A stretch of DNA of 35,407 nt, taken from the NCBI GenBank assembly GCA_000787465.1, contig JSYX01000363.1, forward strand, positions 1 to 35,407, read 5' to 3'. Under the pieces are notes generated by a model that did no database searches, was not told where the DNA came from, and worked only from the letters and a program-made list of their open reading frames with translations. Below are positions 19,193 through 30,074 of this stretch, one piece after another; position 1 is the first letter of the stretch, and each line of letters starts with the position of its first letter. The translations under genes and the position numbers were made by a program. This DNA comes from Thermomucor indicae-seudaticae (Eukaryota > Mucoromycota > Mucoromycetes > Mucorales > Lichtheimiaceae).

Positions 19193-20041
19193 CCCAGTTG
19201 GGTTGTCAAGGTGTGTGACTTTACAAGTGAGAAAGAGCAAGAGAACTTTAAAAGATGGGCAGGCAGCTGGCCCAGACAGACCAGACCCCCCCTCCCAAAA
19301 CTGGTTGTTTCAAAGTGCCCCAGTTCTTTGTCCTTCCATCTGTTCCAGATGACCTTTACCGATATCTGCGCTTTCTGGTTATCACTTTCCCATCCGTCAT
19401 GAACTGCTCAGCATCCGTGCGACGTTATGCTCCAAGATTGTTCCTCATTCATTGGCTTCGTTTCTGACATGCCTTTGACATCTTTCATCGAACATGTACG
19501 AATATTTATAACATTTGTGTATGCAATGAGGTATTTCCGTTGGGGGCATCTCTTTGCGTAAAGCAGATATAGCAGGATACAATAATGCTCTCTCAGTCGT
19601 TGTAAGGCTGTCGATGACTCACACTTTTTCTTATATCCTCGATCGAATTCTCTCAATATTACTCCCAGCTTCTACACTGCCGCTCAAAACGTCTGCATAC
19701 ACCTTGGCTATGTGCTAAAAATGTCGATGACCCCGCTTAGCATCGACGAGCATTCCATTTTGCTGAAAGAATGAGCGAAAAAGAACTACCTCGATCGCTG
19801 AGCCAAAAAGATATGAACTGCCGTCCCGTATCATGGGCGGGCAGCTGCAAGAGCTTTCTGAACGCATCCCTGTTTGTGTACGAGATGACTTGTCGGCAAA
19901 CATCTGTTGCTACATAAATTTGTTGGTTTTCTCGCAAGACATTGCATTGTTCGCAGTAATAGGCGGCAGGATTTACACATGTATAGGATAAAAGTAAATT
20001 TGCTACGCGCATTACTGAAAAGTTCTTGACGACCGAAAAGT
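19193..20041. other. 850-bp intergenic region
   Basis: Lies upstream of the acidic-protein gene and downstream of eIF3a, both on the minus strand. No supported gene. A stretch of C (GACCCCCCCTCCC, 19284-19296) lies about 95-105 bp upstream of the acidic-protein ATG. Confidence 0.5.
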
Positions 20042-23000
20042 TCACCACCCGCCGCCGCCGCTGCCAGGACCGCGTCCGGGACCACGACGATCCCGGTCAC
20101 GAGATGAACCGCCTCCTGGACCACGCCCAGGACCACGACGATCTTGTTTTCCAAAGGATGAACCAAGCGGCCGGCCACCGCCACTCCGCCAATTATCCTC
20201 AATGCCACCACCACCACCAGTAGTACTAGTAGAACTGCTGCTGCCTCCTCCTCCGGCTGCTGCTGCCTGTTGTCTACGCAGAGCAGGTGGTACATACGCA
20301 CCGGTACTCCTAGCCGGAGTCGCTGTTGCTGCTGCTGCCGCAGCCGCTCTTTGGGCCTCCAGTTTCCGTTCAATTTCTTCTTCACGTTGTCGTTGTATAC
20401 GCATACGTTCTTCTTGTTTTCTGTCCAAAATAAAGCGTGGAGTTTTAGACCCTGCTTTCATTGTCGCAACCTCCTCTTTTACGCACCTATTGAATTCTTC
20501 GCGCTCTGCCTTCTCCTTGGCAAGTTGTGCTGCTCTTTCCGCAGCTTTGCGTTCTTCCTCTGTTATGATGACGTGAGAAGGTCCATGCTCTAACAAACAA
20601 CCAACCCCAATTGCATGGCACTTTACCTCGTTTACGAGCAGCTTCTTCCTCTTCTTTGCGTTTCCGCTCCGCCTCCTCAGCTTCGCGTTTCTTGATAATT
20701 TCTTCACGTTTAGCACGCCATTGCGCAATGCGCTCCTGCTTTTCCTTTTCAATAGCCTCTTCCGCAGCACGTCGTGCTGCTTCCAGTTTGCTTCTCTGTT
20801 TCTCTTCAAGTTTGGCCTTGAACGTATTGTAGTCGTCTTTCATCCGAAGCAATCGGCTCTTGATACGCATATTCTCCTCGTGCTGAGCCTTGGCTGCCGC
20901 CAGTTCGGCCTTCCGAGCAGCCTCGAAGAATGCTTTGTCAGCCTTTTGCTGTCGCTCGTAATCCTTTTCCAACAACGGAATCTCTTCCTTCCGGTAAGCG
21001 CGTTCTGTGTGGTCCAGACGTTTCGCAATCTGCTTCAGACGGTCGCTCAGTTCACGCTGCTCAGACTGAAGCCGGGAAACCTTGATGTCCAACAAGGTCT
21101 TGACGTCAGAGTTCTCGATTTCCTACGATCATTCCCGTGAGTGGCAAAGCTTTAAACCCAATCCTTGGCAATGGACTTTACCTCAGGCTTAAGCTGCAAA
21201 CCAGTCTTTGCAGTAATCTCCTCGGCGATACGCTTCGCTTGATCACGCTGAATCTCATCTTGGATGCGCTTGAGGCGTTCTTCTTCCCGACGACGCTGCT
21301 CCTCTTCCAGACGTTTCTTTTCAGCTTCGGCCTTCTTTTGCGCAGCAATCGCTCTCTCTTGCGCAGCCAGCTTCTCCTTGCGGGAGATCTCGGATTCGAT
21401 GATCTCCTTGCGGCGCTCAATCAAACTCTTTCTGGCCAACGTCGCCTTGTGCTCCTCTTCAATACCCTTGGCCGCGCGCTGCAGTGCCTCTTGCTTGGTT
21501 TGGACAGCAGCAGCCTTGACTGAGGGATCGATCATTTGCACCACCGCATGGAGGCTGTTACCCAGACGAGAAAGTTGCGTCCGCATGAGATCAGCAGGGG
21601 ATGACTGCAGCTGAATGCCTTCCGTAACAGTATCCTTGGGAGGACCAAAGAGGTCAGTTTCAAAGATGAGACTCTGGGAGGAGTGGTCAATCCGGATGTT
21701 GAGTTCACCGCGTTTGCAGCCGTTCATGATGAACTTTTCAATCGTGGCAGCATCGTAGTTATAGGGTGGCGGGAAGGATGCAAGCTTCAACACAAAGTCG
21801 AGCTTCACCGTCGTATACACTTGAGATAGTTGCTGCAGCAAGCGGGTGAGGATAACCTGGTGCAGCGGGCGAACATACTTGGCCATGTCGGGATCTTCGG
21901 AAAGCTTGGTCATGATGGGATTGATCTTCTTGCAAATCGACAAGGGGTGGAACTGAACTTCGAGGATGTTGTAGAGATCCCTGATTTCAGGGCGGACGCG
22001 GGACAGGATGTTCTTGTTGAGAGCCTCTTTCAGCAAACCAGTGCGAGTAGGGTGCTGATAAAGACCCATCAACATCGACAGGCGGTTGAGCTTCTGCAGG
22101 CGATGCTCGTCCGCTTCGACATAACCAGGGCGCGTCTTGGTTGTCGTGATGATGGGAATCGCCAATGCAGACAAAAGTACAATGGATGCCATGCGCGACT
22201 GCTGTTCGTCCGTCAGGTTCTTGTTAATGGCACGTTCAATTGTTGAATATCTGTTCCATGCGGCAGAATGGAAGAGGTAATCCTCGCTGACCATGAAAAT
22301 CTTAGTGAGCTTTTCATAGTAGTTGGCCATCATTTGCGGCTTTGGCGGTCGCTTCGATGTGGTGAGGAGCGTGTGAATGTCCTCCACGGATTTGAATGCC
22401 TCCTGCCACAATTCCAATTCTGCCGCGGCGTTCAACTGGGTGAAGCGAGCATCCAGATATTGCTGGAGAGTGTCAGGGTCGTTCAAGTTGATCGAATGAG
22501 GTTGATGCGAGTACTTGGACACGTTTTGAAAATGGTTACGCAAAATCTCGCAAAGACGACGGAATTCGGTCTTCCGCTGATAGGTCAAGCAGAAGGCGAA
22601 TGCCTTGTTGGTCACAGAATGATAGAGAGTCTCCAATCGTGCATTGTTGCGCAGCATGTCAAGCACGGTACGGTATGCCTCCCACAAAAACTTGAGCCAT
22701 GGCGTCACGACTGCGCGGTCCGTTCTGTCTTTGGTTTGCTCACCGCTGACGGTGCTCAGCATGATCGATTCCGGTGTCTCCGAAGCCTCCAAATCGTCAA
22801 TATATTCGACTACAATCTGGTCAGCTTTCGCGCGTGCCTCGGCCACCTTTTGCTCGGAAAGCTCGAGCAATTTGTTGATAATCATCTGCAACGTGATTGA
22901 GTCAGATGGATCCGTCCAACGATCCCCCCTATTTGAGCCATTACCTCGATGCTGTTGACACTGGTGTTCTGCGCAATGTTCCGGTACTGGTGCAAGCCTT

Positions 23001-23266
23001 CCTTGACCATTTTGCCCTTGCGCAACACCACACAGAGCTCAATGTACTTGAGCATGATGGGCTCCATGACATTCAATGCATAACTGCGAGAGCGCTTCGA
23101 CAGGACAACCTCGTGGAGCGCTTGCAAGGCCACAGCCTCTTGGCCAGCAGCACATAGCTCTAGCAATGGAGTTTTTAGCGCCCTATTCTATTTCATCCCC
23201 ATCCATCCGTTTACCTTCGGCTCGCTTGAGGGCGTTGTCCGGCTTTACAGCATAGAATGGAGCCAT
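20042..23266 (-). CDS. TIF32: Translation initiation factor eIF3 subunit A
   Basis: Five exons (23266-23215, 23159-22945, 22885-21182, 21122-20627, 20589-20042) give 1004 residues. It is the largest scaffold subunit of eIF3, binding the 40S ribosome with eIF3b and eIF3c and organising mRNA recruitment. The start MAPFYAVKPDNALKRAEEL is typical of eIF3a. Next come the helical N-terminal half with ALQALHEVVLSKRSR and WLKFLWEAYRTVLDMLRNN, a PCI domain around RGELNIRIDHSSQSLIFETD, and a long charged coiled coil (EEAERKRKEEEEAARKRG and similar). It ends in STGAYVPPALRRQQAAAAGG and an Arg/Gly-rich RGPGRGP tail. The C-terminal DRRGPGRGP repeats resemble the repeat region of animal eIF3a. Introns are short; that at 20590-20626 is only 37 nt. 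Confidence 0.97.
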
Positions 23267-23603
23267 GACCAAGGTGATGAAGGCATCGTGGAAGCCGTTC
23301 CCGATGCCTTTGTGTCGGGACCGGGTGACGGCACGTGATGTGCCGGGTTCCACTCGGACCGGAATGTTGTCCGGCCCGAGCTGTCCGACACGAGAGACAT
23401 CGGCCCAGGTGGTTGTGCTTCTTTGACTCGGGGGGAATCCTCAGAAAAACATTGAAGTGGACTTTTTGCTAACAGTGCTACGGTCATAATCTAACTGATG
23501 ACGCTAATGTGGACTGAGAATGCATTTCTCCAGCCTGATGAGTCTGGAAGCAGAAAGAAACAATAATTCCTGCACGCTCCCCTCATCATGACGAAGTACG
23601 CCA

Positions 23604-23867
23604 ATGTATCATAAGGGTGAAGCACTTGTGAGAGAATACCGTCAGCCTAAAGATCGAAACGTTGCCACTGGTATCGTTACCTCTGGGAAACAGTGTGAGA
23701 TGCGTTTGAATAGTGATGAGTTTCTCGTATTTACGGACGAAACGGCAACGTCAGTGGTTCCAGCAGCAGTACGTACAGCAATGGCAGACGTTGCTGCTAA
23801 TGTTCAGCTGCCGTTTGAAATGTGGGATATCGACATGGTCGGAAGCGTCGATATGAGGGAACACTGA
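23604..23867 (+). CDS. Unrecognised small open frame (87 aa)
   Basis: ATG 23604 to TGA 23867, containing MYHKGEALVREYRQPKDRN, EMRLNSDEFLVFTDETATS and VQLPFEMWDIDMVGSVDM. Composition and codon choice look protein-like rather than random, but I recognise no domain and see no clear promoter or introns. It is 338 bp upstream of the divergently transcribed eIF3a. It could be a gene fragment or a small lineage-specific gene. Confidence 0.35.
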   Translation: MYHKGEALVREYRQPKDRNVATGIVTSGKQCEMRLNSDEFLVFTDETATSVVPAAVRTAMADVAANVQLPFEMWDIDMVGSVDMREH

Positions 23868-24303
23868 CATAGAAGGTGTTGCGCTTGCAAAGATTTTGGA
23901 CGAGCATATCGATTGTCTTCACAGGATATTGATTCCTGTAGTGCCGTGTGGTTGAATCACCAAGAGAATACCATATTATTAGCAAGGATAGCTGCAAGCG
24001 GGATCGATCTCTGAATCAAAAGAGAGGCTATCAGAAACGGGAAGAGGAGTTGCATGACCCACGTGCAAGGTCTGGGACAGGTTGAACAGAGGACCGATAG
24101 CTGGACAAGCCGTCTTTCATAGTAGCACTGTGCAAGTAATTGAGAAACAAACGGCTCCTTTATATATATATGCAACGCATTCTTATTCATTATTGGTCTC
24201 GGGACATTTGTTAATGCATATCATTGCAGAACAACAAGACCCCATCCACTCTATCAGAATAGCCCTCTGGCTCACGGCGACCATCATGTTTTAAACAATG
24301 GGT
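23868..24303. other. Spacer downstream of the CAP gene
   Basis: No supported gene. Contains a CTTTATATATATAT tract (24157-24170) closely resembling the TATA region of the CAP gene 0.9 kb away, but no minus-strand coding sequence follows it. Confidence 0.45.
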
Positions 24304-25009
24304 TTACTGGACATTTTGAGCAAAGTATTTGCCAGAATCTGAAGAGGAACTGACGATATTGCCCCTCGGGTCGTATTCACACCTTTTTTGTTTAAGGAAA
24401 ATGTTTTTTTAGGAATGTCCTTCGACTCGAGCTCTTGAATACATGACACTTACGTGTAAAAGTTACGGCCTAAACTGGAGCAGTAGACAGCAGCACAACC
24501 GACCCTTTCCTTTTTTTTGTCGTTTGTCAATAGGACGTATCAGTTCAATGAGAGAGTCAACTGTACCGTGGATTTCCAGATGAGCTGTGTAAAGTGACCA
24601 GTAGATTCCGAGTATCCAGGATTGCCAAAGTCGTAGAGTGCTTCCTCGTCATACCAAGCTGTGATGGCTGTTTCCCAGGTGCTTTGGCCTTGCGCGAGAT
24701 TCTCGCCGTACGGACCCTGATGCTTGGGGGCTTCAGAAAAGCGAAAACGAAAAAGTCTGTGATCTATGGATGGGTTATTACCGCGCTGTGTTGAAAGACG
24801 CAATGCTGGGACCAGTCCAGTGCATAGCTGGCTAATGCATTGTCCCATGTCAGAGGAGGAGAACCGTGTTCGACTCGGTACTTGTTGTGTAGAGCCAGGA
24901 CAAGCGATGAATCCGTCTCGAGGACTTGAACCTCTCTCTTGGACCCTGATGGCATTGCGAACGTTGGATCGAGAAGGAGAAGTGGCCAAATCGTCGATAA
25001 TAAGAACAT
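24304..25009 (-). CDS. CAP/PR-1-like secreted cysteine-rich protein
   Basis: Four exons (25009-24782, 24722-24567, 24509-24454, 24382-24304) give 172 residues. Signal peptide MFLLSTIWPLLLLDPTFA is followed by a CAP (SCP/TAPS, PR-1) domain. The signature elements are all present: LALHNKYRVEHGSPPLTWD, ALDWSQHCVFQHS, GPYGENLAQG, GHFTQLIWKST, VGCAAVYCSS, FYTCEYDPRGN and YFAQNV. The CAP His/Glu cavity residues (H in LALHNKY, E in GENLA, E in YSESTGHFTQ, H in GHFTQ) are conserved. Exon 3 is only 56 nt. Its acceptor (AAAAAAAG|GAA) and that of exon 4 were fixed by restoring KSTERVGCA and YTCEYDP. Fungal CAP proteins are secreted and bind sterols or lipids, and some affect virulence or fruiting; the exact role here is unknown. 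A TATA tract lies about 45-55 bp upstream. Confidence 0.9.
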
Positions 25010-25053
25010 GATTGAATTGAGCTCAAATTGTAAAAAAAAAGGCTGGATGTGCC

Positions 25054-25065
25054 TTTATATATATA
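25054..25065 (-). promoter_or_regulatory. TATA box of the CAP gene
   Basis: On the minus strand this reads TATATATATAAA, 45-56 bp before the ATG at 25009, a tight distance implying a very short leader. Confidence 0.6.
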
Positions 25066-26345
25066 CGGCCCCCGTGTGGCTGGCGACTTTTTAAAGGTAA
25101 TAGATGCAGTAAAACTTTGTGGTTCTTCGGCAAAATGGGGCATAGCGTGTCAGAGATCATGAGAGATGTTGAAAGCAGCAACAAGAGTGTTCGATGCGTA
25201 AGTATACTTTTGATCGCAGAACGAAGCTGCATTGGGATCAATGCGGTAAGTAAGGATAACGCCATCATCGGATCGACAGTGTCCTTCATCATCCGGACGA
25301 TTTTGGTATGGCTTATTGTAACTTTATTAGCGCGCGCGTCATTGTGTGATGGGGCGATCCAAGACCTGTGACCTTGGTTTCCTTTGCATAAGGTTTCGGG
25401 TGTAACGTCTATGCCACATCATGGCGACAGTTCGAGACAGCACTGCCATTGACACCCGTTGAAATAGAATTCGTCGACCTGTGGGGAGGGGAGGGTTAAC
25501 GTATTCAGTCCCTACACAGGGTCCTTTTCACTGTAAAAGGTAGAGTTTGGGCGATCATTGTCACTTGAGGCCCTTAAAGACGACGATGGGCCAGCCAAGA
25601 AAGTCTGCCGCCCCTTCACAACTAAAAAGTTAATCCGCTGGGCACATGTAAAAGAGCCTGGCTGACCTGCACTCGCGGATACACGCACTCGTTTTTTTTT
25701 TTTTTTTTTTCGTCTTAGAAACGAATAGATAATCTATCTCATTTTCCTTGGGTTACGCCCGAAAAAGAAGCGTATCTTCCGAGCTGAATGACTGTCCCAA
25801 CTGTGATCCATATCCGCTGAACCGAATGTGTGAATGCATAATAACTAAGATCGTTTGACCGCTTAGAATAGCGAGGCAATGAATCAATCTCATGGTATAT
25901 ACACACGACGGGTCTTGCTCTAAACTTGGCACGCACCCTTTTTGAGTTCCGACAAAAGTTACCACGCGGTCGGCTTTAAGGTCGGTAATAATAACCCAGA
26001 GCTCCATCTGTCTGTCTGCCTGTCTGTCTGTTATTAGCCGGTGCAGAAACCTTTGCGTCAGGTGGGTAAACAATGTACAGGAAGATCGCATGTCTGAAAA
26101 CGAGCCAACGTGTGCCGTTGCCTTTATTATGACAAGGGTGAATAGGTCGTAGGTCTGGCCCAATCAATTATGATTACTGCTCTCCCATTTCTTTCTCTGT
26201 CACTCTCTGTGTCTCTCCTTTGCTCCCTGGCCAACTGGGGAAAAAAAGGGAGATATCAAATTCTTTATATTCGCACATGATTCTTGTCACTTGTTCACTC
26301 TTTTTTTTCTCTTCCTTCCTGCATACCAAAACGAGTGTCCTGCTG
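25066..26345. other. 1.3-kb intergenic region between the CAP and kinase genes
   Basis: No supported gene. Includes a 19-T run (25692-25710), a tandem TGTC/TGCC stretch (about 26007-26031), and an AT-rich TTCTTTATATTCG at about 26260-26272 that could be the kinase promoter. The minus-strand open frame 25753-26163 (136 codons) has no recognisable domain. Confidence 0.5.
25692..25710. repeat. Homopolymer T19
   Basis: Uninterrupted run of 19 T. No reverse-transcriptase sequence or target-site duplication is visible beside it, so it is listed only as a homopolymer. Confidence 0.9.
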
Positions 26346-29300
26346 ATGAGACACACTGTATCATGCGACCACATCAATGCTGCGGGACAGCTTGCACGGA
26401 ACGCCAAACCTATACCCGAGGACACTCAGCAACATATATTAAACTACCTCAATGACACAGTGTTTGTTCAGTCACCTGTCACTTCTGTAGCAAGTCTGCA
26501 CAAAGAACTAAAGGATGGCATTGCACTTTGCAAGTGGGTTCTTTTTTATGATGGCATCATCCCGCGAGTTATTCAAAGCTGAAACGTTTCAATTTTTCTC
26601 AAAAGTCTTGTGAATCATATACGGCCAGGGACGATCAAGAATATTGGGCAAAAGGATCTGCCCGTTGTTCAGGTTAGGAAATCGAAATGTTTCGACGTGG
26701 GCAAGCAAGCGTGCTAATATGTACAAAGATGGACAACATTGCACGGTTTTTGCAAGGCGCTCGTCAGGTACAAGGGGGAGGGTGGAAGAAGGAGTGAGTA
26801 GTGCACAGACTATTGACAAAATAATCACAGCTCGGCTTAGATGATTCTCATCTGTTTGAGGCGATTGATTTGTACGATGGCAAGAACATGGATGCAGTAA
26901 GCAGTAAACTTTTATACTCTGCGCAGTAACCCGGCTTCTCATGTTGACTAAGGTGCTGCATACGATCTGGATGCTCGCCCAAGTTTGTGTTGATGATAAG
27001 AAGCCAATGACTGCGGATGATTCCAGTCGTTTACCGTCAGCAGCAGCAGCACAAGCACGACCACCCAAGAGCCCTTTGCGCGCCCGCGACGATGTGGGGA
27101 GCGTCCATTACCATTACAACCGGCGTCCGTCTGCGCCCACCATAAGCTTTCAGCAGAAACAGCGAGATGAAGAGATGCTGTCTGTTGATTGCACCACGAG
27201 CATGTCACGATCGCCGTCCACCCATTCGTCCCTTGGCAACGATAACGATGTCACTGTGTGTCATTCGACAAGCCAATCTGCTGCTAGCATCAAGAAAGAC
27301 ACGCTATCACTCAAAAGCAGTAATGGGGATTTGCATTCCCAGTTTGTAAGTTCGTTACGGTTGCTGATGTCGATTAGGGGTCATTGGAAGACTGAGATGC
27401 TTTATAAAGCAACTAGGTGATTGTATTGGAAAAGGTCAGTTCGGCGCAGTCCACAAGTAAGTTGCAGACACACTCGTGGGAGTGTGCTTGTATACCGATG
27501 GAATAACGTTGCTTTTCTAAAGAGCGTTGGACTTGGCAACCGGTGAAATCGTGGCCGTAAAGCGAATTAAAGTGGAACAAGACGGACCGTTGGATGAAGA
27601 GATTATGGTAAGAGCCGTTCATCGGGTTTTGTATGTTCGTTCGTTGCCTTGAACCTGTGATGACTCTTTCTGTAGCAAGAAGTGAGTCTTTTGAAGAACT
27701 TGTCTCATCCGAACGTCATACGCTACATTGGCTTTGTCCGAAGCAAAAACCATATGAATATTGTGCTTGAGTAAAGTCTGAAAAATCGTGCGTTGGTTCG
27801 ACATGGTGATTGACCCAAAAGGGCAATGATGACAGGTACGCCGAAAACGGATCGTTGCTGTCAACGTTGAAATCCTTTGGAACCTTTCCGGAGAAACTGG
27901 TCGCGTCCTATTGTCTCAAGATCCTCAACGGCTTGGAGTATCTTCATGCCAACTCTGTAAGGGGGGCCTTACTTGCATTAGGCTTTGAGTTTGGATAAAC
28001 TAATGGCGTGTTCGGATGACAAAGGTAGTGCACTGCGATTTGAAGGCAGCCAATATCCTGACTACGAAGACAGGCGATGTGAAGTTGTCTGATTTTGGCG
28101 TGTCTCTCAACTTGAAGATTAAGGAAGTGGATGATGGTACAGTGTCTGGCACGCCCAATTGGAGTAAGTAAAAAGAAAGATCATGATGAATGCCCAAATG
28201 ATCCCGAAGCTGAAGCTATGCGTAAAATACATAGTGGCACCTGAAGTGATCGAGTTAAAAGGGATCACTCCTAAATCTGATATATGGTAAGCTAGGGGTG
28301 GGGGTGGTGCGTATTGTACTCGCGTTCTTGCTTAGGCAAACCCAAAACGTTTATTAGGTCGCTTGGATGTACCTTGGTGGAACTGTCCACCGGTAAACCA
28401 CCGTATGCCAACATGATCGCCATGTCAGCCATGTTCCACATTGTCGAGGACCATTGCCCGCCGCTACCAGAGGATATATCTCCGGTACTACTACTACTGA
28501 ATGATAAGCACTCACGTGCGACCCAGCAGATAGGCTAACATGCCCCTTGTTTGTTTAGGAAATGCGTGATTTCTTGTTATGCTGCTTCGCAAAGTCACCG
28601 GAAGACAGACCGGGTGCTGCAGAGCTCAAGGAACACCCGTGGATTGAGAAACACAAGAAAGCAACGTCCGTACGCAGCCAAGCCGTCGCTGGAACAGAGG
28701 AACAAATGGGTGAGTCGAGTTCAATTTGTCCAACCGACCGGTCGCCGCCTGCCTGCCTCGAAATGAAATATACGATATCCTCCTTGGATATCTCTGCGAT
28801 CGAAAATGAGAAGAATCTCCACTATCCACGGATATACTATAATATCATGCCTGACGAACACCAACCGAAGGCATGCGTAGCAGAAAGCACTGGCTCCCCC
28901 AGCAGCCATGGTTACGATACAGAGAAAGAGACGGACGATGGAGCACACGTATTTACTCTGACATCCTTTGGAAAAGGTAAAAAAAACCTGTTTGAAATTT
29001 CACAGGACCAATGTGTTCTTGTGCGCTCAATATTTGATTTTAGACGTCCAGTGCAAAGTTTGCGGGGGAGCCGTCGGGGACACGGCAGCGTTTTGCGAAG
29101 GTTCATATAGAGCCCGGTTTATGTTAAGCAAAAAGTTGGCAAAGAGTTTCTCATCATTATCATCGTTGAATAGTCTGTTCGCTTGTGTGTCACCATGCGT
29201 GCAAAGCCGATGCGTTCTCATGCCCGCCCAAGGTGAACAACCAACAGCCATCCTATGATGTAAGTAAAGCCGAAAGAAAGCAATGGAAGATCTCGCTAAC

Positions 29301-29677
29301 CATAAAGATATTATTAGTGGGTATTTTCCGCCAAGATTTATAACCATCGACGGGAAAAAACGCCTACTAGCCGATCACCCTCGTTCCAGTGTATCGAACC
29401 GGACTTTGCGAGAGCACCGCTTCCAAGATCGTCGCACGAACTTTGCGTCGATTTTCTGGGAAACCATCCGCAAGCTGCCAGGATACGGAAATACGCTCAG
29501 GAGCTTGGGCTGACGGCTCAAGAGATGAAAGCGCTCAGTGAGAACCCAGCCCTCTTGTCACATACGATCGCAACACGGGAAATGAATGTTGCGATGAACC
29601 AGAAAAAATGCAAGGACCGACGGAATACGACTGGCTATGCCACCTCATCATCGGACGAACAATGTATTATCTCTTGA
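26346..29677 (+). CDS. Calponin-homology / STE-type Ser-Thr kinase / C1-domain fusion protein
   Basis: Sixteen exons join without a frame break to 779 residues: 26346-26533, 26606-26672, 26729-26767, 26831-26896, 26953-27345, 27410-27456, 27523-27607, 27676-27770, 27836-27956, 28025-28163, 28235-28286, 28358-28484, 28559-28976, 29044-29100, 29174-29259, 29318-29677. Residues ~18-137 are a calponin-type CH domain (LKDGIALCNLVNHIRPGTI, MDNIARFLQGARQLGL, LFEAIDLYDGKNMDAV). A Ser-rich linker follows. The kinase (~252-505) has GKGQFGAV, VAVK (Lys ~280), HCDLKAAN (Asp ~372), DFG (~390), GTPNWMAPE (~417) and RPGAAELKEHPWI. It looks closest to the Cdc7/SepH/MAPKKK-epsilon septation-initiation kinases. 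A C1 zinc domain (~603-648) keeps the spacing H-x12-C-x2-C-x10-C-x2-C-x4-H-x2-C-x6-C. The start codon is the least certain part: the frame is open upstream and the ATG at 26278 is possible. Confidence 0.88.
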
Positions 29678-30074
29678 AGCACCTTTCTAATAGTAATAAT
29701 AATAATAGTAGTAGTAATAGTAATAGAGAAGCGGGTGTTCACCTGCTAATACTGTTTCATTTGCGTTGCTATTGCACACTTTTGTATACTTCATTCAAGC
29801 CTTGGCCCCAAACCACTCCGCCATGAATGGCCTTCTGACACAGCCATTTGACAGCAAACTGACTCTGTGTCCAGCTATTTGCAACGACTAACTAATGGGC
29901 TAAATGCTCAGTGGCGATCGGCTAGAGAACACGAGCAGACGCATGTAGAATCAAAAAGTACCAAAGACAAGTCTACGACAATAAAGTTACAGGATTAAAG
30001 GAGGAAAAATTTACAAAGTGATATGGTGCGAACATGTAGAAAATAAATAAAACACAGTTGCCAGAAAGATATCT
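29678..30074. other. Convergent spacer between the kinase and PRPF6 genes
   Basis: AT-rich tail region shared by the 3' ends of the two convergent genes. Contains AATAAA-like signals (AAATAAATAAAA near 30040-30051). No gene seen. Confidence 0.55.
29689..29727. repeat. Imperfect AAT/AGT trinucleotide repeat
   Basis: Mixed TAA/TAG triplets just after the stop codon of the CH-kinase-C1 gene, so in its 3' UTR. Confidence 0.85.

Noticed and set aside
21830..22900. Two long plus-strand open frames (138 and 210 codons)
   Set aside because: They lie exactly antisense to the conserved eIF3a coding exon and are mirror frames of its codons.
24157..24170. TATA-like tract on the minus strand
   Set aside because: Resembles the CAP gene TATA box but no coding sequence follows within a sensible distance.
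25692..25710. T19 run as the tail of a retroposed copy
   Set aside because: No coding remnant or target-site duplication found on either side.
25753..26163. 136-codon minus-strand open frame
   Set aside because: Crosses a TGTC simple repeat, shows no recognisable motif and no start or promoter context.
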